Source: Pelobates cultripes
Lineage: Eukaryota; Chordata; Amphibia; Anura; Pelobatidae
DNA length: 64,000 nucleotides
Direction: 5' to 3'
NCBI GenBank assembly: GCA_933207985.1
Contig: OW240920.1
Span: forward strand, 132,807,414-132,871,413
Made by a program: the position numbers and the translations under genes. Positions 55,030-64,000 of the stretch are shown here, one piece after another; position 1 is the first letter of the stretch, and each line of letters opens with the position of its first letter. Below the pieces are notes generated by a model. It was not told the DNA's origin and did not search any database. It saw nothing but the letters and a program-made list of their open reading frames with translations.

Positions 55030-56671
55030 CAGGGGCGTACCTAGAGCATTTGGCACCCGGGGCGGATCCTGTGCTTGGCAACCCCTCCCCCCCCACCCAA
55101 AAAAAAAAAGAACCTGTAAAAAATGTTAAAGGTTTTCTCTCTTTTTTTTTTTACAATTTGTAAACTTTGCAAAACCGCTGTCAGCCCCTCCTACAAAACC
55201 CTTGTCCTGCGCCGCTCCTCCTACAAAACCTCTGTCCTGCCCCTTCTACAATTCCTGTACTGCCCCGTCTACAAAACCCCCGCAACCCCCTTCCACAAAT
55301 CCCCTGCTTATCCCCCCTTATAAAGACTCCTGTCCCAATACAAAACCCCCGCCCCCTTCTACAAAATCCCTGCAGCCCCACACACTCAGTTACAGACAGT
55401 CATACACTCAGTTACAGGCAGACAGTCACACACAGTCACAGGCAGACAGTCACACATACACTTTTCCTCCGTGCGGCCAGTTTATCAGCTGTTTGCTTGT
55501 GTGAGCTGTACTGGCCGCACGGCACCCTAACTACCATGGGACACTGTGCGGCCACAGCTCATACAGCCCCCTCCAGCCAGGGCCGGTGCAAGGATTTTTG
55601 CCGCCCTAGGCAAAAGTAAAGTTTGCCGCCCCCCCCCATGTGACATCACAATGCCCCACCCATATGATTTGCCATGTTAACTAATGCCAGTGCTGCAGTG
55701 CCGCTGTGTTTACATTAAAAGGCCTGCAGGGACAGGCTATAGACACCAGAACCACTACATTAAGCTGAAGTGGTTCTGGGGACTATATTATTTCTTTAAT
55801 GTGAGGTAAATTAGAGATTAGTGCCACGAATAATATACTATATTGTCTACTTACAACCAGATGAGGATGATGATGGGCTCTAGCTGCAGTCTGGCTCCAC
55901 TGGTCTGGTACAGAACAGGCTCTCTGGAGGCGGTTTGTAACTGTGGTCACAAAAATCAATGTTCTGGGAGAACGGGAAGCAGCTCCATTTTTTGGGGGTC
56001 CTTTACACAGCTCAAGGTCTGGGTCCCAGGGTCCACCTTCATGTTTCACCAATGAGTTTGTTCACAGGGGGTGGAGTGTGTAGGGGATGTCCTGATACAT
56101 GTGTAAGGAATGCATTGTGTGAAATTGTGTTTGTATGTGTAAGGGCTGCAAGGTGTGTTTCTGTGTATGTACGGGATGCATTGAATGTGTGTAATGAATG
56201 CATTGTGTGTTTCTGTGTGTGTAAGGGATGCATTGTGTGTAACGGTTGCATTGCTTGTGTATATGTGTCTGTGTGTGATGAATGTCAATCTCCCCCCCCC
56301 CTCCTCCTAATTTCTCTTTCTCCCCCCCCCCTAATATCTTTCTCCCCTCCCCCCACCTCAGTTGTAGCGTGGCCGAGCCCTCTATTGGTCCACGGGTACA
56401 GGGAGCTTTTGTTTCCTGTACCCGGCCGGACTAAAAGGAACTGCACACTGAGCGCTTCCCTCCTGTGAGCCCCTCTCCTCAGGCTGCGCCCGGGCGGTGC
56501 GGTCCGCCCTCATGGACGCACCGCCCGGGCAAAGCTGCAGCCGCCTGAGGCTCTCTACAGAGCGCTCGGGCGGTTGCAGATGGGGGGCCGGCGCCCCCTC
56601 CCAAGGCACCCCCCCACCCTGCTGGCACCCGTGGCGGACCGCCCCCCTTCCCCCCCTTTAGTACGCCACTG
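55030..56671. mobile_element. hAT-like element in copy 1
   Basis: It begins CAGGGGCGTACCTAGAGC and ends CTTTAGTACGCCACTG. The flanks TCGCCACG (55022-55029) and TCTCCACG (56672-56679) are an 8-bp duplication with one mismatch. Inside are a CCTACAAAACCCCTGT array, a second hAT-like left end (CAGGGCCGGTGCAAGG, 55,579) and a hairpin around 56,488-56,530 (GCCCGGGCGGTGCGGTCC / GGACGCACCGCCCGGGC). No transposase is seen. Confidence 0.8.
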
Positions 56672-57342
56672 TCTCCACGTAAGATACGAGGTGTCACAAT
56701 CTGCATAGGAGACAAGGACACCAAGGGTTATACAACTTTAATATAGTTACACGTTATAGGGGTCTGTCTTTTGTCCACCTGATAAATCTTCTTTGGCATA
56801 GCCAGTTTGTCAAAGGCCTTTATCCATCAGAACAGCATCCCAACCTATCTTAGGCCTTGTACTGAAGCAAGGCACTCATCCTCTTATGTCCTGTATTGGT
56901 GCCTGGTTTATAAACCCCATTACACTGGATGGCATAGTGTAACAGTGATGGTTTTATAAGAGCTTGGTGCGGGGATGCTAAGCATTGTACACCTACCAAC
57001 TGTCACAGTTTTAGGTGAAAAAGACCCATTTTATAGCACAGATTACTTTTTCCTACCACGATGTTCCTCTTCTCTAGGAACTAAGACTGTTTATGGATGA
57101 GTACATCACAGAGATCCACTACAACAGAACTCTCACTATTCACAGAGCTACACAGTATAACAATTCACAGCATTGTGCATAGTGTATGAATGTATAACAG
57201 AGCTCCACATTAATACAAGTCACAGAGAGTAAATTGAATGCATAACAGAGCTTCACGGCTGTTGTAAACAATGTCCTTTGCTCCTCTCATGAATGGCAAA
57301 ACTAGTAAAGCGGCTATGAATAGACTTCAAAGTAAAATGAGA

Positions 57343-57721
57343 TTGGACACAATGTCAAACACTAGGTAGTAAAACTAATACAGAGTTATAAACTTGATGT
57401 ATTGGATGGATCCACAGTACGGCGTACGGGACCAAGAGGGAGTGACTACTGTGGTTTCTACCTGCCAGAATATATTTACGCGCACTTTGCTCAGTGTTAC
57501 ACTCGTACACTTGAATGGGACTTCCCAGGTGGCTGAAAAATATTGAGCTTTTTTTGCAGCCATTGTAAATAGGCAGCAAGACACAGACCCTTTGGAGGTT
57601 TAATTTAAAAAAGATCCTCAGATGTTCATTAAACTAATGTCTGCAAATAACCACATCATTAACCCACAATTTTCTTTAATTATTTTTCGGATAATACATT
57701 GTTTCTCCTCTATGTACGCAG
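57343..57721 (+). other. End of intron 4
   Basis: Plain intron sequence leading to the exon E acceptor. Its counterpart in the second duplication copy would lie just outside the window. Confidence 0.6.
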
Positions 57722-57787
57722 AGAGAAGATAAGGTGACACAGAGTTTAAAAGCTAATCGACGCTATTCCATGGATTCAGCTATGCCG
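57722..57787 (+). CDS. Type I membrane protein, exon E: cytoplasmic, RRYS motif
   Basis: The exon has acceptor CTCTATGTACGCAG and donor CCG|GTAAGTTA. It is 66 nt, phase 0-0, and reads REDKVTQSLKANRRYSMDSA then MP. RRYS fits the basophilic kinase consensus RRxS, so Ser phosphorylation is possible. It is separated from exon F by a 155-bp intron. If the flanking duplication is a true tandem copy, this exon has a second copy near 64.4 kb. Confidence 0.65.
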
Positions 57788-57942
57788 GTAAGTTATGAAG
57801 AGGTTGGTGGGATGACAGGAGGGCTCTCTGATATTATAGAAAATGCACAAACACAGGTTGCGCCAGTCGATGGATAAAGAGATAAAATGAGTAAATATGA
57901 GTCAAATGCAAGTAATATTTTTAAACTTTTCTGTCTTTTTAG

Positions 57943-57984
57943 CAAAAAGTCCGCACACGACTTTCTACTGAGAAGCGTCCATTG
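57943..57984 (+). CDS. Type I membrane protein, exon F: cytoplasmic, basic
   Basis: The exon has acceptor TTTTCTGTCTTTTTAG and donor TTG|GTAAGTAG. It is 42 nt, phase 0-0, and reads QKVRTRLSTEKRPL. No stop is reached, so further exons are needed. None was recognised between here and 64 kb. Confidence 0.6.
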
Positions 57985-58786
57985 GTAAGTAGAATCTAAT
58001 CATGGCAGGGCTCTCAATGAATGAGATTGGGATGAAATTTGAAAGCTGCCTTTTAGTGTTGGTTTATCTGTTGAACATGAAGGTGCTGGGGGAAGAGACA
58101 GACAGGTGATGGGACGAGAAAGGGACACACAAAGGGGCGATAAAATACACTTCAGGGATAAGATATTCAAAAGAGTGGATAAGAAACACGAAAAGGGGTA
58201 ATTGAAAAGGGAGACACACAGGTTAAGATGCTTTTTTTTGTGGGGCCGGGTAGCAGCAAAATGCATCTTGCCCGTGTAGCCAAACATACTTGCATCAACC
58301 ATGTGTGTGTTGAGGAAGAAAGTTGAGTGTGTGTGGGGAAGTTTCCCTACATATCTCCCCCTTTTCCCCGATCCTTCCAAAAGATAAGCAGGATGGGGGT
58401 CAAATAAAAAAGGGAAATATTTAATATAGTTAGGCACCCATTTGTAAGTTCACCATCAACATCTCAGGGTTTACTCACTGAACTCCAAACTGCTGTGAAT
58501 CAAGCAGAATTGCTAAATTCTGGTTTCAGCTGTGACTGCAGCTGAGCTGGAGAGTATTTCTAAATGAACTATTTTAAATTTCACAATTTAATTTTCAATT
58601 TACTGCACTTTGGTATTTAGCAAATTGACCATCAGTCTTCATGGCTTATCATCCTTCTCCCCTCTCCCCTCTCATTCCTCTCTGTTGAAAGGGACCCACC
58701 AGACCCCTTAAATACTTTTGCTTGCTGAAGTGCATTAGGGGTTTTCTGCATGTCCCCCTTACTTAATTACTAAAAAATTCAAATTC
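57985..58786. other. Intron-like DNA without recognised feature
   Basis: The 145-aa minus-strand frame here (58,000-58,437) has no motif and no splice context that I can support. Confidence 0.5.
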
Positions 58787-58791
58787 AAGAT

Positions 58792-59857
58792 TGTAACGGA
58801 TCGACGGGCACCCCGACTGGGTACCTCCATTGAAGGATGCTCCTAGCGCTTCCTGAGGACTCCAAGCACTGCAGCAGACACCACAACCACCGTAGACTCC
58901 TTCAGAGAGCAAAAAACAAGAGCTTAGTGATTATAGCAAGGGAGTATGCAGAGCATAGCAATCTCTTGTAGCAGATTCCCCCAATAAGAGACGGCACTCC
59001 AAATTGAGGGTGAAGTAGAACTGACTTTTAATGACACATACTCTGCTTTTATGCAATTCTCCCCTGCAAGGGAGACGCCCACAGACAATTACACAATACC
59101 CAATCACACAATGGTTACATCCCACTCATCTCCTCCCCTTAGCCTGAGAGGTAACCCAATTATCCATACATTTGAAAACACACTTTTTACCCAACTTTCA
59201 TAACTCTAAAACCATACATCCAATATTAATACAAGTCACATATTATTAATCGGCACATTCCCAATACAAACATACACAAAAATCATTCAAATCCGTTCAG
59301 CCGTTCAGGAGATACATATAAGTCACTTTTGACTGACCGCAGGCACATTTTCATGCCCATAACAGTTCCATGGATTTGGGCTGTGCGGTCGGTCTATTTT
59401 ACACTGAGAAAATGACTAAGTGCCATTCGAACGAGCGTTCGAATCTTCGAACGGGACTTAGTTTCCAGCCGCAGTGTCGAAGTAGAGTAAAACGTATGAG
59501 TCAGCGGTGTTCGTGCAATTGGATAGCCGCAAACAGATTCATAGATTTGGCTGCACACACCGCTGACCCCGTTCGAATTAGTTAAAATGGCCGCCGCCAC
59601 GTGTTCGGTATTCGAATGGCGGCCACTTCGACAACTTCGACACTTTGACGACTTCGACAACTTCGACTGCATCAGAAGTGCCAGTTTAAAAGTACAAAAT
59701 CCTTTCTTTGGGCCTTAAAGGGCCAGCAGCATAATAACATACAATATGCCCAAATACTGTATTTAAAGGCCCAAATCTCCCAGGGGCCATAGTCAGCAGG
59801 CAGGAGGCGGGCAACCAGGCTTCTCTAATGCCCAGTGGCGAGGTTGGTTTCACCACA
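58792..59857 (-). mobile_element. Solo LTR (minus strand)
   Basis: Plus-strand ends are TGTAACGGATCGACGG and GAGGTTGGTTTCACCACA; read on the minus strand the LTR starts TGTGGTGAAACCAACCTCGC. The flanks AAGAT (58787-58791 and 59858-59862) are an exact 5-bp duplication. It is related to the LTR at 269-1527 (the shared start TGTGGYRAAACCAACCTCGCC, seen in two parts) and, at the other end, to the short LTR at 44,173. An internal patch is rich in TTCGAACG words. No internal retroelement sequence follows. Confidence 0.88.
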
Positions 59858-59862
59858 AAGAT

Positions 59863-60673
59863 AAATCAGCTTTTCTGTGAATTGAATTAGGAACGCCGAG
59901 TGGCCAGCAACCTGGCAGTCAGATGGGCGTCCTTATTCAGCATGCTTGAATTTTCCTTTAAGTGGAAGTGACAGATTCCACAGGGAAGCATTTGTTTAAT
60001 TCTTTCCTATAGAAACATTCTATTTGGAGATTATTGCATTCTATTGGCGCATTCACGTGAATTGCTGCACATGTGCTAATTCTATGCGGAGAAGAAGGGA
60101 GACTGTTATCACTGTATAATAGAGACACATGTTTATACGCTGACACAAATCCTAACATTCTTACACTGTACCCTACACACCCTAACCAAATTCACATTGC
60201 CTTATTCAAAAATCCATCCACACTTACATCCACACTTACACAGAGTGTGTGTATATAATGCAGAGTGTGTGTTTGTATGAGTGTGTGTGTGTGTGTATAT
60301 AATGCAGAGTGTGTGTGTGTATATAATGCAGAGTGTGTGTTTGTATGAGTGTGTGTGTATATAATGTAGAGTGTGTGTTTGTATGAGTGTGTGTGTGTAT
60401 ATAATTATAAAAATCACAGAATTTCATAGCCCCAAGTTTTACCCTCGACTTATCCACGAGGCATAGTATATTTCACAATTGTTGGTCACAAAACTGCACT
60501 CGACTTATACATGAGATCGACTTATACACGAGTATATACGGTAATCAGTTTAAAACAAATGAAATTAACAAAAAAAGGTAAAATCTACTAAGCAGTCTTT
60601 TATTCAGTATGTGCAGAAAAAATGAAAGCCTGTCAAAAGGGGAATATAGAAGAGTAGGACAATCAAGTAATAC
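59863..60673. other. Non-coding DNA with GT/TA microsatellite
   Basis: GTGTGTATATAATGCAGAGT units cover about 60,240-60,405, followed by a CGACTTATACACGAG repeat fragment (60,445-60,540). Confidence 0.7.
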
Positions 60674-61182
60674 AATCTGAATGGGTACCTAAAAATCAGT
60701 TAAAAGATCCAAGATATTAGTCCTAATCTCTTAGAACTGAAGGAATAAAAAATATATAAGATTTGCAATAGCTTTATTGACAGAATATAATTAAAAAGAG
60801 TATAATCCCCTGTCTTTATTGGAAAAACATAAATACATAAACAAATAATGGCACAAAAATGTAGTGACTCAATGGCCCAGCTATATTTGCAATAAAAGCA
60901 AAGGTTTATCCAACATTGTTGCAAACACCGGGAACAACATTTAATTATCTATTTATTGGTAATTTGATAAACTTGCTTCCTGTGTTCTCATTTAGATATG
61001 ATACATTACAGGGCCCCAAGAAGTGAAATGAGAGCTGGTGGTTGATGATGTAGATCAACACAGATATATTTACGTGCAGGCTATAAGTCAATAACTGCAA
61101 TTGTTGGTCCTCATAATTCTGCATATTCCCATCGCAGTGTCAACCTCTTGCAGGCAATCACTTTATTTAATAACAAAGAACA

Positions 61183-61196
61183 CCACTAGGGGGCAG
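61183..61196 (+). promoter_or_regulatory. CTCF-like motif CCACTAGGGGGCAG (copy 2)
   Basis: Identical core to 54453-54466; only the base just upstream differs (CACCACTAGG against CGCCACTAGG). Confidence 0.5.
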
Positions 61197-61751
61197 TGGA
61201 GGAGTCCACCACCTAGGTCTGTGTGAATTGTAATGCCGCTGCTCATGGAATAATATAATTTAAAAAAAAAAGAATGGCCCTGTCTCCGCCTGCTTGATGC
61301 TAGCTAGACCGAGGCCTAATTGTCTTAAACGTAATTATAAGCCCATTAATTTAGTATTAAAATAATTATCTTCTAAAGGAGTGGAACTGTGGTTATTTGT
61401 TTTGATAGAAATGAGCCTTTTTAGTTGCTGTTTAGGGTTTAATTACACTGTTAATGTGTTTATATTTTCAGATGATCATTAGTGTTGGTATTAATTGAAA
61501 ACTAAATTGTTAAGGAATCCATACCTGTTATAACTAAGAGGTTAGTCCTCCAAGTGGTCTCAGAAATCTCCACTTTGTTTAATCCATACAGGAAAACCAA
61601 GACACTCCAATCACAAGGCCTGCAAGAATACATTCGTCTAGCTTTTCTCTGGTAAGTATCGAATGGATTCAGGTTGCAAATATGGCATTGCCAATTGGAG
61701 TGGATGGTAGTCAACATGGTATGGAGATATGTAATATGTTAAATCGCCACG

Positions 61752-63355
61752 CAGGGGCGTACCTAGAGCATTTGGCACCCGGGGCGGATCCTGTGCTTGG
61801 CAACCCCTCCCCCCCCACCCAAAAAAAAAAAGAACCTGTAAAAAATGTTAAAGGTTTTCTCTCTTTTTTTTTTTACAATTTGTAAACTTTGCAAAACCGC
61901 TGTCAGCCCCTCCTACAAAACCCTTGTCCTGCGCCGCTCCTCCTACAAAACCTCTGTCCTGCCCCTTCTACAATTCCTGTACTGCCCCGTCTACAAAACC
62001 CCCGCAACCCCCTTCCACAAATCCCCTGCTTATCCCCCCTTATAAAGACTCCTGTCCTAATACAAAACCCCCGCCCCCTTCTACAAAATCCCTGCAGCCC
62101 CACACACTCAGTTACAGACAGTCACACACAGTCAGACACAGGCAGACAGTCACACACAGTCACAGACAGACAGTCACACATACACTTTTCCTCCGTGCGG
62201 CCAGTTTATCAGCTGTTTGCTTGTGTGAGCTGTACTGGCCGCACGGCACCCTAACTACCATGGGCACTGTGCGGCCACAGCTCACACAGCCCCCTCCAGC
62301 CAGGGCCGGTGCAAGGATTTTTGCCGCCCTAGGCAAAAGTAAAGTTTGCCGCCCCCCCCCATGTGACATCACAATGCCCCACCCATATGATTTGCCATGT
62401 TAACTAATGCCAGTGCTGCAGTGCCGCCGTGTTTACATTAAAAGGCCTGCAGGGACAGGCTATAGACACCAGAACCACTACATTAAGCTGAAGTGGTTCT
62501 GGGGACTATAGTGTTTCTTTAATGTGAGGTAAATTAGAGATTAGTGCCACGAATAATATACTAGATTGCCTACTTACAACCAGATGAGGATGATGATGGG
62601 CTCTAGCTGCAGTCTGGCTCCACTGGTCTGGTGCAGAACAGGCTCTCTGGAGACGGTTTGTAACTGTGGTCACAAAAATCAATGTTCTGGGAGAACGGGA
62701 AGCAGCTCCATATTTTGGGGGTCCTTTACACAGCTCATGGTCTGGGTCCCAGGGTCCACCTTCATGTTCCACCAATGAGTTTGTTCACAGGGGGTGGAGT
62801 GTGTAGGGGATGTCCTGATATGTGTGTAAGGAATGCATTGTGTGAACTTGTGTTTGTATGTGCAAGGGCTGCAAGGTGTGTTTCTGTGTATGTACGGGAT
62901 GCATTGAATGTGTGTAATGAATGCATTGTGTGTTTCTGTGTGTGTAAGGGATGCATTGTGTGTAACGGTTGCATTGCTTGTGTATGTGTGTCTGTGTGTG
63001 ATGAATGTCATTCTCCCCCCCCCCTAATATCTTTCTCCCCTCCCCCCACCTCAGTTGTAGCGTGGCCGAGCCCTCTATTGGTCCCCGGGTACAGGGAGCT
63101 TTTGTTTCCTGTACCCGGCCGGACTAAAAGGAACTGCACACTGAGCGCTTCCCTCCTGTGAGCCCCTCTCCTCAGCCTGCGCCCGGGCGGTGCGGTCCGC
63201 CCTCATGGACGCACCGCCTGGGCAAAGCTGCAGCCGCCTGAGGCTCTCTACAGAGCGCTCGGGCGGTTGCAGATGGGTGGCCGGCGCCCCCTCCCAAGGC
63301 ACCCCCCCACCCTGCTGGCACCCGTGGAGGACCGCCCCCCCTTAGTACGCCACTG
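61752..63355. mobile_element. hAT-like element in copy 2
   Basis: It has the same ends as in copy 1 and the same mismatched flanks TCGCCACG (61744-61751) and TCTCCACG (63356-63363). The insertion therefore predates the duplication. Confidence 0.8.
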
Positions 63356-64000
63356 TCTCCACGTAAGATACGAGGTGTCACAATCTGCATAGGAGACAAG
63401 GACACCAAGGGTTATACAACTTTAATATAGTTACACGTTATAGGGGTCTGTCCTTTGTCCACCTGATAAATCTTCTTTGGCATAGCCAGTTTGTCAAAGG
63501 CCTTTATCCATCAGAACAGCATCCCAACCTATCTTAGGCCTTGTACTGAAGCAAGGCACTCATCCTCTTATGTCCTGTATTGGTGCCTGGTTTATAAACC
63601 CCATTACACTGGATGGCATAGTGTAACAGTGATGGTTTCATAAGAGCTTGGTGCGGGGATGCTAAGCATTGTACACCTACCAACTGTCACAGTTTTAGGT
63701 GAAAAAGACCCATTTTATAGCACAGATTACTTTTTCCTACCACGATGTTTCTCTTCTCTAGGAACTAAGACTGTTTATGGATGAGTACATCACAGAGATC
63801 CACTACAACAGAACTCTCACTAGTCACAGAGCTACACAGTATAACAATTCACAGCATTGTGCATAGTGTATGAATGTATCACAGAGAGTAAATTGAATGC
63901 ATAACAGAGCTTCACAGCTGTTGTAAACAATGTCCTTTGCTCCTCTCATGAATGGCAAAACTAATAAAGCGGCTATGAATAGACTTCAAAGTAAAATGAG

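Larger units (their letters stand above)
53934..57342 (+). repeat. Copy 1 of a long direct duplication
   Basis: Starting AATCTGAATGGGTACG, this segment matches 60,674-64,000 nearly base for base, with small indels; the two start points are 6740 bp apart. The other copy reaches the window edge, so the true length is unknown. Within it are a CTCF-like site (54,453) and a hAT-like element (55,030-56,671). The common 71-aa and 150-aa frames in both copies (e.g. the poly-CPAPLLLQN frame) are repeat-derived. Confidence 0.93.
60674..64000 (+). repeat. Copy 2 of the long direct duplication (runs off the window)
   Basis: It begins AATCTGAATGGGTACC and follows copy 1 to the last base of the window (64000 aligns with 57342). 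Differences are scattered substitutions, a shorter pyrimidine stretch near 63,020, and a 27-bp shorter form near 63,880 (TGTATCACAGAGAGTAAATT). Confidence 0.93.

Overview
The window looks like vertebrate nuclear DNA, most likely from a frog or toad (inference). Four things point that way. The coding sequence is cut into short exons with GT/AG splice sites. The background is AT-rich and full of (GT)n and (AT)n tracts. DNA transposons of several superfamilies (hAT, Tc1/mariner and TTAA-flanked palindromic MITEs ending in CACTATAG or similar) are very dense. DIRS-type and LTR retroelements are also present. No bacterial-style operon, rRNA, tRNA or CRISPR array is visible.

The best-supported host gene is on the + strand between 28.4 and 58.0 kb. 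Six exons have matching splice phases (1-1, 1-1, 1-0, 0-0, 0-0, 0-0). They encode part of a type I membrane protein: a one-exon extracellular module with four cysteines, a short glycosylatable stalk, a transmembrane helix, and three small cytoplasmic exons. I could not name its family. The signal-peptide exon and the 3' end were not found; the 3' end probably lies beyond 64 kb. Introns 3 and 4 (17.6 and 7.7 kb) hold most of the nested transposons. Weaker exon-like pieces lie at 7.9, 9.05, 12.9 and 14.6 kb (+) and at 16.3, 16.9 and 17.9 kb (-).

Layout. 0-2.2 kb: a microsatellite split by a solo LTR, then a hairpin element. 2.2-12 kb: AT-rich DNA with MITEs. 12.4-18.5 kb: an inverted duplication whose arms carry a CA-rich minisatellite, an exon-like fragment and a 31-33 bp minisatellite. 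20.1-23.7 kb: a GT-rich minisatellite split by a hAT-like element. 24-28 kb: hAT and TTAA elements. 28-32.3 kb: exons 1-3 of the membrane-protein gene. 32.9-37.6 kb: a dead Tc1 element split by a 3.15 kb hAT-like element with an exact 8-bp target duplication. 37.9-44 kb: MITEs and a nearly intact Tc1/mariner copy with a DD37E triad. 44.2-48 kb: the 3' part of an LTR retroelement carrying 48-bp repeats, itself interrupted by a hairpin-rich element. 48-53.9 kb: degraded retroelements, exon 4, a GC-rich palindrome, and a DIRS remnant (reverse transcriptase plus tyrosine recombinase). 53.9-64 kb: two direct copies of a segment longer than 3.3 kb, 6.7 kb apart, bracketing exons 5 and 6 and a second solo LTR.

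The main biological picture is one host gene whose introns were enlarged by layered transposition. A recent tandem duplication may have copied its cytoplasmic exons and a CTCF-like site. All calls were made by eye; no database search was run.
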